The translations under genes were made by a program, and so were the position numbers. Below, in pieces: positions 43,765-51,939 of a DNA stretch of 64,000 nt (the first letter of the stretch is position 1; each line of letters opens with the position of its first letter). The stretch is from positions 1 through 64,000 of the forward strand of contig UQKK01000004.1 of the NCBI GenBank assembly GCA_900541505.1, written 5' to 3'. The DNA comes from an uncultured Ruminococcus sp. GTDB lineage: Bacteria > Bacillota > Clostridia > Lachnospirales > Lachnospiraceae. The notes under the pieces are model-generated. The model had not been told where the DNA came from. It made no database searches and worked only from the letters and a program-made list of their open reading frames with translations.

Positions 43765-43896
43765 GAGCGCGCTCGGTTTCGGCATATGGCGGACGCCATC
43801 AAGCGAGAAGGAGCTGCTTCTGCAGCGGATTCGAGCTTGGCGCATGGGCGAACTCCCCGCCCGAAACGTTCTATTTTCCGTTCGAGCTTGACTGAA

Positions 43897-44406
43897 TTAC
43901 CGCTCCATCATACTGATGGACTCGATTCCCACGCTTCCGCCCCGCACGACCTCAATGCTTTTAAATTCTTCTTTCATCAATTTCACCACAGCGTCATTCT
44001 TTGTGGCAGTCTGCACGAACTCCACCAGCAGGCTGTCTTTGCCGTAGTCGATGACTTTCGCCTTGAAGGTCTCCGCTATCTGGAAGATTTCAATTTTATC
44101 TTCCGGCGAGCATTTGAACACTTTGATATAGAGAATCTCCTTCATCCGCACAAAAATATCTGTAAAATCAATGACCTTGATAACTTCAATCATGCGGTTG
44201 AGCTGTTTTTTAATCTGCTCAAATGTCTCATCATCGCTCACGGTGGCAATGGTCATCCTCGACACAGTGGGGTCCTCTGTCGTGCCTACTGTCAGGCTGT
44301 CCAGATTGTAGGATTTTCCGGAAAACAGCCCGGAAATCTTTGAAAGCACGCCCACCTGGTTCTCCACATACAGAGATATCCATCTCTTTTTCATTCCACT
44401 ATCCAT
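43897..44406 (-). CDS. ilvN: Acetolactate synthase small (regulatory) subunit
   Basis: This 169-residue regulatory subunit has an N-terminal ACT domain (ISLYVENQVGVLSKISGLF, about residues 10-28) and a C-terminal ALS_ss_C region. It binds valine and adjusts feedback inhibition of IlvB. It begins 12 bases after ilvB with an aggagg site, so the subunits are made together. Confidence 0.94.
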   Translation of the reverse strand: MDSGMKKRWISLYVENQVGVLSKISGLFSGKSYNLDSLTVGTTEDPTVSRMTIATVSDDETFEQIKKQLNRMIEVIKVIDFTDIFVRMKEILYIKVFKCSPEDKIEIFQIAETFKAKVIDYGKDSLLVEFVQTATKNDAVVKLMKEEFKSIEVVRGGSVGIESISMMER

Positions 44407-44418
44407 TTCCTTTTCCTC

Positions 44419-46137
44419 CTAACAGTCCATAATCATATCTTCCAGCGTTCCGCCGGGCTCAATCATCGGATAAACCATTTCCTCGGGGTCGATGATAAAT
44501 TCAATCAACGTAGGCGTATGGGTGTTTTTCTTTGCCTCCTCAAACGCCGCTTGAATCTCCTCTTTCTTGGTTACCCGGATTCCTTTGGCGCCATAGCTCT
44601 CTGCCAGACGAATGAAGTCCGGTGTATACTCCGGCATCTCCTCCCCGCCTGTGCGCCGGTAGAGTGCGCCCGCGCGCAAATTCGTCATACCGTAGCGTTT
44701 TCCGTAGAAAAGTTTCTGCCACTGGCGAACCATTCCCAGATATTCATTGTTAAATACGCAGAGGATAACGGGCAGTTCCTCCAACACCGCGGTGGCAAAC
44801 TCCTGGATATTCATCTGCATGCCCCCGTCACCGGAAATGGCGATGACCGGTGTGTCAGGATTTCCCAGTTTCGCCCCAATCGCGCCGGGGAATCCGTAGC
44901 CCATCGTCCCAAGTCCGCCGGACATGATGATTTTTTTCTTTTCTGTAATCTCCACATACTGGCTGGCGAACATCTGATGCTGTCCGACATCGGTGACAAC
45001 GATTGCCTCGTCAAACTGGCGGTTGAGTTCCTCTATGATATCCTCCGGTCCCATGACCCCGCGTTTTTTCATCTGCAGGGGATGCTCTTCTTTCCATGCC
45101 GCTATCTGCTTCTGCCATGTCTTTGTCTGGCAGTTCTCCACATATTCCTTCATCTTCATAACTGCTTCCAGCGCATCCGCCACAATGGGGACATCCACGT
45201 GGATGTTTCGGGAAATGGAAGCCGTATCAATATCGATATGCACAATCTGTGCCTTTGGCGCAAAGGCGTGCAGTTTTCCTGTAATCCGGTCATTGAAGCG
45301 GGTGCCGATAGAAAAGAGCAGGTCACACTCGCCGACCGCCATGTTTGCCGCGTACGCGCCGTGCATACCCAAATTTCCAATATACAGCGGATGGTTGGTG
45401 GGAATCGCGCCGCGTCCCATGACTGTGGTCACTACCGGAACATTCGTCTTCTCCACAACCTCCTTGAACACTTCATTTGCCCGCGCGATGTTGACCCCGC
45501 CCCCTGCCAGGAACAGCGGACGCTTCGCCTTGTTGAGCATCTTGATAGCGCGCTTTAACTGTCCCACATGGACACTGGTATTCGGCTTGTATCCCCGGAT
45601 ATTCACATCTGTGGGATATTCCGCGCTTCCCAGCTCACCCATCACGTCTTTCGGCAGGTCGATGAGCACCGGTCCCGGTCGTCCCGTTCTGGCAATGTAA
45701 AACGCCTCCTTAATGATACGCCCCAAGTCCTCTCTCTTTCTCACGGTGATTCCATATTTTGTGATACTTCTGGTGATACCTACGATATCCACTTCCTGAA
45801 ACGCATCATTTCCAATCAAGTGTCTTGCCACCTGTCCGGTAAAGCACACAAGCGGCACACTGTCATAATTTGCCGTTGCCAGCCCAGTCACCAGATTGGT
45901 CGCTCCCGGTCCGCTGGTTACCAGGCAGACGCCTACTTTTCCTGTGGTGCGCGCGTAGGCATCCGCCTCGTGCACCAGTGCCTGTTCATGTCTGGGAAGG
46001 ATGACACGAATGTCATCCTGTTTGTACAACTCATCGCTGATATCAATGGTACAGGCGCCCGGATATCCGAATATGGTATCCACGCCCTCCTCTTTCAATG
46101 CTTTTACCAATAATTTGTTTCCTGTTATCTTCCTCAT
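44419..46137 (-). CDS. ilvB: Acetolactate synthase large (catalytic) subunit
   Basis: This 572-residue thiamine diphosphate enzyme condenses pyruvate with pyruvate or 2-ketobutyrate, the first common step of branched-chain synthesis. The ThDP motif GDGGMQMN followed by the NNEYLGM block (about residues 440-470) is intact, as is the N-terminal catalytic Glu in HEQALVHEADAYARTTG. It is controlled by a T-box leader. An aggaggg site lies before the ATG. Confidence 0.96.
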   Translation of the reverse strand: MRKITGNKLLVKALKEEGVDTIFGYPGACTIDISDELYKQDDIRVILPRHEQALVHEADAYARTTGKVGVCLVTSGPGATNLVTGLATANYDSVPLVCFTGQVARHLIGNDAFQEVDIVGITRSITKYGITVRKREDLGRIIKEAFYIARTGRPGPVLIDLPKDVMGELGSAEYPTDVNIRGYKPNTSVHVGQLKRAIKMLNKAKRPLFLAGGGVNIARANEVFKEVVEKTNVPVVTTVMGRGAIPTNHPLYIGNLGMHGAYAANMAVGECDLLFSIGTRFNDRITGKLHAFAPKAQIVHIDIDTASISRNIHVDVPIVADALEAVMKMKEYVENCQTKTWQKQIAAWKEEHPLQMKKRGVMGPEDIIEELNRQFDEAIVVTDVGQHQMFASQYVEITEKKKIIMSGGLGTMGYGFPGAIGAKLGNPDTPVIAISGDGGMQMNIQEFATAVLEELPVILCVFNNEYLGMVRQWQKLFYGKRYGMTNLRAGALYRRTGGEEMPEYTPDFIRLAESYGAKGIRVTKKEEIQAAFEEAKKNTHTPTLIEFIIDPEEMVYPMIEPGGTLEDMIMDC

Positions 46138-46186
46138 ATTTCCCTCCTAGATAAAAAGTGTGCGCTTGGACGTACACTCGCGCCAA

Positions 46187-46214
46187 AGCGCGGCTGCGTC
46201 AGCTGCCATATTCC
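46187..46214 (+). repeat. Dispersed repeat, family C copy
   Basis: This 28-base element matches bases 369-396 at 24 of 28 positions (shared ggctgcgtcag). It lies in the ilvB leader just downstream of the T-box on the minus strand, inside a larger imperfect hairpin at about 46160-46231. Confidence 0.5.
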
Positions 46215-46240
46215 TCTACGCCAAGTGCGCATTCCTGTGT

Positions 46241-46279
46241 TTTTATTTCATAGAAAACTGTGTTTCCTATGAAATAAAA
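46241..46279. other. AT-rich hairpin overlapping the T-box terminator U-run
   Basis: Perfect 13-base arms, ttttatttcatag and ctatgaaataaaa, enclose a loop that can pair further. On the minus strand the 5' arm of this stem starts right in the U-run of the terminator at 46282-46305, so the two structures may compete. Confidence 0.55.
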
Positions 46280-46599
46280 ATGCCCTAAGCTGTCATGCTT
46301 AGGGCGAATCTTTCATCCGTGTTACCACCTAAATTCAGAGATAGTATCTCTGCACTCTGCCAGTACGGGATTCTCACATCCGATACTGCTTCCCTGTAAC
46401 GTGGGAATGACGTTGGAGCCTACTTGGGGACTCTTGATGCGATGTATAAATCCTGCACATCCTCCCTGTTCAATCCACTGCTCAGAGGCTACTTCCACAA
46501 TCCCTTCACGAAGATTTTCACCTGCCATCTTCTCTCTTTGCTTCCGGAAACTATGTACTCCTCCTCGTCCCTGCATTTCGCTGGTTCGTTTTATGGTTA
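46274..46599 (-). ncRNA. T-box leader controlling ilvBN
   Basis: On the minus strand this leader has a Stem I with an AGUA-type GGAGTACATA and AGAGAG motifs, a specifier segment GAAGTAGCC, and the T-box sequence TTTAGGTGGTAACACGG at 46333-46317. A terminator follows (46305-46282, gccctaagc/gcttagggc then ATTTTT). Uncharged tRNA pairs with the specifier and the T-box and prevents termination. The specifier codon that I read is GUA (valine, 46492-46490); this reading is tentative. Confidence 0.88.
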
Positions 46600-46605
46600 T
46601 AACCC

Positions 46606-46634
46606 ATTATAGTGTGTATAATTATCATTGTCAA
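46606..46634 (-). promoter_or_regulatory. ilvBN promoter
   Basis: On the minus strand a perfect TTGACA (46634-46629) and a perfect TATAAT (46611-46606) are 17 bases apart, right upstream of the T-box. Confidence 0.85.
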
Positions 46635-46706
46635 CACTCAATTCTTGATATATTTTAACCCCGATAATAATACAACCAGACAGACACCCACTCTCCCTCC
46701 GAGTTC

Positions 46707-47363
46707 TCAGCAGAACCGCAGCGCCAGCAGATATACGGCGAGGTAGTATAAAACAAGCACTGCTCCGCCCACTTTTCTGCTGCGCTTTCTTCCCAGACGG
46801 TTCCGCCCCAGAAGAAGGTCGGATAACAGGAAACTGATACCGCCTGCCAGAGTCGCCGCGCCGGAATATCCTCCTTTCAAAATTCCGGAGGTCACTGCCA
46901 GGGACGACATGGCACACAGGACAAAAATATAGAGCACCGCCGGAACCAGCAGCTTTTTCAGCCTTCCCAGATATTTTCTCATCACTGCATACGCCGTCAA
47001 AACAAACACAACAAAAAGAAGCCCTGTCCATGCGGAGATATCTCCATTTACGAGAAATCCTGCCGCCAAAGAAAGATGTCCCATGCCAAAGCAGACTGCC
47101 CCCGGAACAAACTTTATCTCCAAAAGGATATCCGCCGCCGCAAACAGAACAACAGCGCAGACCGTACACCAAAGCAGAATCCTTTCCCCGTTTCCGGAAA
47201 TGCCTGTCATTTTCTGCCCTGCGCATACGGCAAGCATAAAAAGCGACATCAGCGTCGCCGCCGCTTTGCAGAAAAGCGTGCTCTTCTTCGCCCTTGCCTT
47301 CTCTTTTCGCAGAAAATAAAGGGTACCGAAAAAGGCGGTACCGGCTGCTGCCAGCAGTCTCAT
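46707..47363 (-). CDS. YhhN-like (lysoplasmalogenase family) membrane protein
   Basis: This 218-residue protein has seven or eight hydrophobic segments and resembles the YhhN/TMEM86 family, whose animal members cleave lysoplasmalogens. Conserved acidic positions in the membrane, such as FAAADILLEIK and LLSDLLLGRNR, fit that family. The start overlaps the ZnuB stop as ATGA. It is the last gene of the thyA-folA-znu operon, and a functional link to zinc is not obvious. Anaerobic clostridia make plasmalogens, so lipid remodelling is plausible. Confidence 0.75.
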   Translation of the reverse strand: MRLLAAAGTAFFGTLYFLRKEKARAKKSTLFCKAAATLMSLFMLAVCAGQKMTGISGNGERILLWCTVCAVVLFAAADILLEIKFVPGAVCFGMGHLSLAAGFLVNGDISAWTGLLFVVFVLTAYAVMRKYLGRLKKLLVPAVLYIFVLCAMSSLAVTSGILKGGYSGAATLAGGISFLLSDLLLGRNRLGRKRSRKVGGAVLVLYYLAVYLLALRFC

Positions 47364-48196
47364 CCTCGCCTCCTTACAATTGTGTTCCGAAAGAGTCCCA
47401 GAAGCATATATACAAAAAACGCCGCCATATTCACGATTACCACGCTGGCGCCTGCCGGAGTCGCACAGAAATAGGACAGGATAAGCCCCAGGACTAAGCA
47501 GACTACCGACAGCACAGCGGCATTTATGATGACACTCTTAAAGGTCCGGCACAGACGCATGGAGGTAAGCGCCGGAAAAATAATCAGGCTGGAGACCAGA
47601 AGCGCCCCCATCATGCGCATCCCCAGCACGATGGTTACTGCCGTCAGCACCGCTATCATCGTGTTGTACAGGTTTGTCCGCACCCCGGTTGCCCTTGCGA
47701 ATGTCTCATCAAAAGTCACGGCAAATATTTTCTGGTAAAAGAAGACATACAGGATTAAAACAGCCGCGGACAATACAACACTCAGCTTCACATCCTCGCT
47801 GCTCATCGCCAGAATACTGCCGAACATGTAATTGTACACGTCCGTATTCATGCCCGTTGTCATTGAGATAACCATCACCCCCACAGCCAGCGAGCCTGTG
47901 GAAATCATAGCGATTGCCGCATCCCCTTTCATCTTCGTGTTCGAGCTGATGCGAAGCAGAAGGACCGCCGCCAGAATCACAATCGGTATGGCTGCCGCCA
48001 GAGGAGCTGTATTCGCCGCGGCCGCAATCGCCAGCGCGCCGAACCCCACATGGGACAAACCGTCTCCTATCATAGAATACCGCTTTAATACCAGGCTCAC
48101 GCCCAAAAGCGCCGAGCAGAGCGCAACCAGCGAACCCACCAAAAAAGCGCGTACCATGAAGGGATAGGAGAGCATTTCCGCCACATTCTCAAACAT
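47360..48196 (-). CDS. znuB: Zinc/manganese ABC transporter permease
   Basis: This permease of about 278 residues of the ABC-3 family has some eight transmembrane segments and the blocks LGVSLVLKRYSMIGDGLSHV and MRMMGALLVSSLIIFPALTS. It imports zinc or manganese with the ATPase and binding protein encoded upstream. The ATG at 48196 overlaps the end of the ATPase gene and has ggaggtgg upstream. Confidence 0.93.
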   Translation of the reverse strand: MFENVAEMLSYPFMVRAFLVGSLVALCSALLGVSLVLKRYSMIGDGLSHVGFGALAIAAAANTAPLAAAIPIVILAAVLLLRISSNTKMKGDAAIAMISTGSLAVGVMVISMTTGMNTDVYNYMFGSILAMSSEDVKLSVVLSAAVLILYVFFYQKIFAVTFDETFARATGVRTNLYNTMIAVLTAVTIVLGMRMMGALLVSSLIIFPALTSMRLCRTFKSVIINAAVLSVVCLVLGLILSYFCATPAGASVVIVNMAAFFVYMLLGLFRNTIVRRRG

Positions 48197-48899
48197 TCCC
48201 GCCACCTCCTAAAAATGCCTTTCCCGCACGGCTTCTCTGATATTCCTGCGCTGTCCCGAAAAACGTCACTGTCTCACTTAAGTGCAGAATATGGCTGGCA
48301 TACTGTACTGCACTCTCAATATCGTGGGACACCATCACTACTGCGATTTTGTGCTCCCGGTTGATATCCTGTATGAGCTGGTAAAATTCCGCCGTCACAA
48401 TGGGGTCAAGCCCGGTCACAGGTTCGTCCAAAAGCAGCAGCTTCTTCGTGGCACAAAGGGCTCTCGCAAGAAGTGCTCTCTGCTTCTGTCCGCCGGACAA
48501 ATCCCGGAAGCACTGGCGGGAAAGCTCGCGGATTCCCAGCATCTCCATCTTTTCGTATGCCTGTTTTTTATCTGATGAGGTATAGAAAGGACGCAGTCCC
48601 CGGCTGTTCAGACGCCCGGAAAGCACCACCTCATATACGCTCGCCGGGAAGTCCTTCTGCACGTCCGTCTGCTGCGGCAGGTATCCTATCTCCGTCTGCT
48701 TCAAGCCGTCCCCGAACAGGATATGTCCGCTCTCCACGGATTTCAATCCCAGTATACTCTTTACCAGTGTGCTCTTGCCGGAGCCGTTCTCTCCCACAAT
48801 GCACAGATAATCTCCGGATTCTATCCGGCAGTTTAAGTCTTTTATGACTGTCTGCCCTTCATATCCGACAGATACATTTTCACATCGAATCAGAGCCAT
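48189..48899 (-). CDS. znuC: Zinc/manganese ABC transporter ATP-binding protein
   Basis: This ATPase of 236 residues has GENGSGKST, LSGGQKQRALLARAL and LLLDEPVTGLD. The start at MALIRC has aggagg nine bases upstream; an earlier in-frame start would add 22 basic residues that look like leader sequence. It pairs with the permease and the cluster-A binding protein. Confidence 0.94.
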   Translation of the reverse strand: MALIRCENVSVGYEGQTVIKDLNCRIESGDYLCIVGENGSGKSTLVKSILGLKSVESGHILFGDGLKQTEIGYLPQQTDVQKDFPASVYEVVLSGRLNSRGLRPFYTSSDKKQAYEKMEMLGIRELSRQCFRDLSGGQKQRALLARALCATKKLLLLDEPVTGLDPIVTAEFYQLIQDINREHKIAVVMVSHDIESAVQYASHILHLSETVTFFGTAQEYQRSRAGKAFLGGGGNV

Positions 48900-48976
48900 C
48901 CGCTCTTTCCTCCTTTTTACGCCTCGTCTGCTCCTGCTGCCTTCTTTTCCGGCTGATGCAGGCATTTCACCTGTAT

Positions 48977-50071
48977 TTAGTTCAGCGCTTCTCTCAACGT
49001 CTCCACATTCTTTTCCATGAGACTTAGATAGGTCTCCCCATTCTCAAACTCATCCGCGGAAAGATTGTGGCAGCTGTAAAATGTTCGCACCTCTGTTCCT
49101 GTCGCCTCCGCCACCGCGCCTGCAATGTCTTCATTGCTCAACTCCATCTTCAGGATAACCGGAACCTCCTCTTCCTTCACCTGATTGATGAGAAATGCCA
49201 TGGTCGCGGCACTGGGCTCGGTATCCGAAGCACATCCCGGAAACGCGGCGTAATAGTCAAGCCCGTACGCCTCCGCGAAATACCGGAAGGGGAAGCGGTC
49301 ACCAAATATGAGAAGGTTTCTCTGCGAGCCTTGGACCACTTCTGCAAATTCCTCGTCCAACTCCCGTAATTTCTCCACATAAGCCTTCGCGTTCGCCTCG
49401 TAGACTTCACGGTTTGCCTCATCCTCCTGCGAGAGAAGCCCTGTGATTGCCTCCACGATTTGAATAGCGTTTTGGGGTGAGGTCCAGACATGCTCGTCTA
49501 TCTGATGCACAGAAAGTTCTTCCGTCTCTGCCTTACCATCGTCTTCGCTGCGAATCGTGTCTTCCGCTGCCATATCATCGGTTTCATTGTGAACGGTATC
49601 TTCCTCTTCTTCGTGGGAACGTCCCCGTTCCTCCTTCATCCCCTCCACGTGTTCTTCCTCGTAGGTGTCCACACAGTCCACGAGCTTTAACGTCTTTCTC
49701 CCCTCATCGGGCATGGATTCCAGTATCTCCTCCACCCACTCGTCGTTCTCGCCGCCCACATAGATGAAAACGTCGCACTCCTGGATGGCGATGATATCCT
49801 GCGGGGTCGGTTCGTAGGAATGAGTCTCCTCGCCGGGCTTTAAGAGCATTTTCAGGTTGACCTGCTCTCCTGCGATTTCCCGGACAAAGTCATACTGCGG
49901 AAAAATCGTCGTCACCACGCTCAGTTTTTCTCCTGAGCCTGGAGTCTCGTTCTCTTTTCCGCTTTGCGCGCATCCCCCGCACATAAGAGCCGCTGCGCAC
50001 ACAGACAGGCACAGCGGCATGACCGGAAGCAAGAAACCCCTTCTGTCCTTTCTTCTATTTCCGGCGCTCAT
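48977..50071 (-). CDS. znuA: Zinc/manganese-binding lipoprotein of the ZnuA/TroA family
   Basis: This solute-binding lipoprotein of about 364 residues has a signal peptide ending MCGGC. The metal site includes the His of EETHSYEPTPQD and of DEHVWTSPQN, and the acidic/histidine insert at roughly residues 145-195 (SHEEEEDTVHNETDD) is typical of zinc-type members. Its start overlaps the folA end by 17 bases. Zinc is more likely than manganese because of the insert, but that is not decisive. Confidence 0.92.
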   Translation of the reverse strand: MSAGNRRKDRRGFLLPVMPLCLSVCAAALMCGGCAQSGKENETPGSGEKLSVVTTIFPQYDFVREIAGEQVNLKMLLKPGEETHSYEPTPQDIIAIQECDVFIYVGGENDEWVEEILESMPDEGRKTLKLVDCVDTYEEEHVEGMKEERGRSHEEEEDTVHNETDDMAAEDTIRSEDDGKAETEELSVHQIDEHVWTSPQNAIQIVEAITGLLSQEDEANREVYEANAKAYVEKLRELDEEFAEVVQGSQRNLLIFGDRFPFRYFAEAYGLDYYAAFPGCASDTEPSAATMAFLINQVKEEEVPVILKMELSNEDIAGAVAEATGTEVRTFYSCHNLSADEFENGETYLSLMEKNVETLREALN

Positions 50072-50546
50072 ATTTTGTGAACCTGTATTCCAAATCAAAG
50101 CAGGTCTGCTCCTCACTTTCCTCTGTCATCTCCCACTCGTCCATCTTGTCCAGATTCGGGAAAAAGGTATCCGCTTCAAACTGACGGTCTATCTTTGTCA
50201 CATAGACTGTATCACACAGCGGAAGCAGCATGCGGTAGATGCTCTCCCCTCCGATGACATAAATTTCCTCATCTTTATATTTTTTCAGTTCTTCTTTGAG
50301 TTCCTCCTCGGAATAGACCAGCACCGCGCCCTTTGCCGCATAATCCCGGTTAGAAGTCAGCACAATATTCGTGCGGTTCTTTAAGGGCATGCCGTTTGGA
50401 AAGCTCTCCAGTGTTTTCCTTCCCATCACGACCACCTTGCCTGTGGTCTTCTCCCGAAACATTTTCATATCCGACGGGATACTTACAAGCAGCTTGTTTT
50501 TATTGCCGATTCCCCAGTTTCTGTCTGCCGATAAAATTGCCTGCAT
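50055..50546 (-). CDS. folA: Dihydrofolate reductase
   Basis: This 163-residue enzyme reduces dihydrofolate with NADPH. The N-terminal AILSADRNWGIGNKN, the VVMGRKTLESFP motif and YVIGGESIYRMLLP are classical. It follows thyA by 14 bases, the usual pairing since thymidylate synthase generates dihydrofolate. Confidence 0.95.
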   Translation of the reverse strand: MQAILSADRNWGIGNKNKLLVSIPSDMKMFREKTTGKVVVMGRKTLESFPNGMPLKNRTNIVLTSNRDYAAKGAVLVYSEEELKEELKKYKDEEIYVIGGESIYRMLLPLCDTVYVTKIDRQFEADTFFPNLDKMDEWEMTEESEEQTCFDLEYRFTKYERRK

Positions 50547-50560
50547 AATGGTTTCCTCCT

Positions 50561-51409
50561 CTAAACTGCCACCGGAATATTTTTTATCTGCGGGTGAGTC
50601 TCATAACCCTCCAGACGCACATCCTCCGGCGTAAACGCATAAAAATCTTTTATCTCCGGGTTCAGCCAGAATGTCGGCGCCGGAAGCGGTTCTCTCGCAA
50701 TCAGTTCCTCAATCATGGGAATATGCCGGTCGTAAATGTGAGCGTCCGCGATGACATGGACAAACTCTCCCACCTTCATATCGCACACCTGCGCCAGCAT
50801 ATGCAGAAGTACCGCGTACTGGCACACATTCCAGTTATTCGCCGTCAGGACATCCTGGGAGCGCTGGTTTAAAATACCGTTTAAGGTCAGCTTCTCACAG
50901 TCCTTCTCCTTCGTCACATTGAAGGTCATACTGTAGGCGCAGGGGTACAGGTTCATCTCATGCAGGTCCTGATGTACGTAGAGGTTCGTCATAATCCTGC
51001 GGCTGTATGGATTATGTTTCAAATCATAGATAACCCGGTCCACCTGGTCCATCATGCCCTCTTTGTACTGGTGCTTCACGCCCATCTGGTATCCGTATGC
51101 CTTGCCGATGGAGCCGTCCTCATCCGCCCAGCTGTCCCAGATATGACTGTTCAGCTCATGGATGTTGTTGGACTTCTTCTGCCAAATCCAGAGCATCTCG
51201 TCGGTACAGCTCTTGATGCCCGTCCTTCGCAGTGTCAGCGCCGGAAATTCTTTTGACAGGTCATAGCGGTTCACCACACCGAATTTTTTGATGGTGTAGG
51301 CAGGTGTGCCGTCCTCCCAGACCGGTCTTACTTTCTCTCCCTCGGTGCTTGTCCCATTATCAATGATATCTCTGCACATTTCAATAAATACTTTATCTGC
51401 GTAACTCAT
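50561..51409 (-). CDS. thyA: Thymidylate synthase (divergent ThyA)
   Basis: This 282-residue ThyA-type protein methylates dUMP. The catalytic cysteine lies in LYPCAYSMTF, and the nucleotide-binding NQRSQDVLTANNWN replaces the usual QRSxDxFLGxPFN. The Asn and Asp of this loop are kept. The start MSYADKVF has aaaggag. The substituted active-site surroundings mark it as a divergent branch of ThyA, but location beside folA supports the function. Confidence 0.88.
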   Translation of the reverse strand: MSYADKVFIEMCRDIIDNGTSTEGEKVRPVWEDGTPAYTIKKFGVVNRYDLSKEFPALTLRRTGIKSCTDEMLWIWQKKSNNIHELNSHIWDSWADEDGSIGKAYGYQMGVKHQYKEGMMDQVDRVIYDLKHNPYSRRIMTNLYVHQDLHEMNLYPCAYSMTFNVTKEKDCEKLTLNGILNQRSQDVLTANNWNVCQYAVLLHMLAQVCDMKVGEFVHVIADAHIYDRHIPMIEELIAREPLPAPTFWLNPEIKDFYAFTPEDVRLEGYETHPQIKNIPVAV

Positions 51410-51488
51410 AGGTTCTCCTTTATTCTTGATATTTAAACAGGCAGCCGCAGCTTTGCGTTGCTGCACTGCTGTTCCTTTCGCTCTCTTG

Positions 51489-51923
51489 TTAAGGCTCCGC
51501 GATATTGTACAACAGCTTCTCCAACCCTCTTGTCAGAGTTGCGACTTCCTTCTTTGTCATCCCCCTTGTGAGGATTTTGTCCATCTTCTTGCGGTCCGCC
51601 TCCATCCTTCTCTGAATGTCATATGCCTTCTCGGTCAGATAGATATTCTTCTTTCTCTTATCCGTCGCGTTGGGGACGCACAGGATAAAACCTTTTTCAT
51701 CCAGTCTCTTTAAAATCCCGGTCACTGTCGGATTTTTGAGACTCAAATGCCGCTCCACATCCCGCTGGTTCACCTCGTCCTTGCTGGTGTGGAACAGGTA
51801 GTCCAAAACCGCGCACTGGGAAGAAGTGATGCCAATGGTTTTGAGCTTCTCATTCAAATCCTTCTCGAACACATTGTTAATCTGTTTCACCATGAATCCA
51901 ATAGGCTGGTTTCTTCTCTCCAT
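51489..51923 (-). CDS. MarR family transcriptional regulator
   Basis: This 144-residue winged-helix repressor has its recognition helix around SLKNPTVTGILKRLDEKGF (residues about 62-80) and wing residues NATDKRKKNIYLT. MarR proteins bind short palindromes and respond to small ligands; some (AdcR) control zinc uptake, but the AdcR histidine ligands are not evident here. It lies between hom and thyA. The target is unknown. Confidence 0.9.
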   Translation of the reverse strand: MERRNQPIGFMVKQINNVFEKDLNEKLKTIGITSSQCAVLDYLFHTSKDEVNQRDVERHLSLKNPTVTGILKRLDEKGFILCVPNATDKRKKNIYLTEKAYDIQRRMEADRKKMDKILTRGMTKKEVATLTRGLEKLLYNIAEP

Positions 51924-51939
51924 GCGCTCTCCTTTCTGC

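Noticed and set aside
46597..47226. A 209-residue minus-strand frame overlapping the YhhN-like gene
   Set aside because: It is Arg/Gly/Ser-rich without domains and runs over the ilvB promoter; the other frame gives a coherent membrane protein that overlaps the znuB stop as ATGA.
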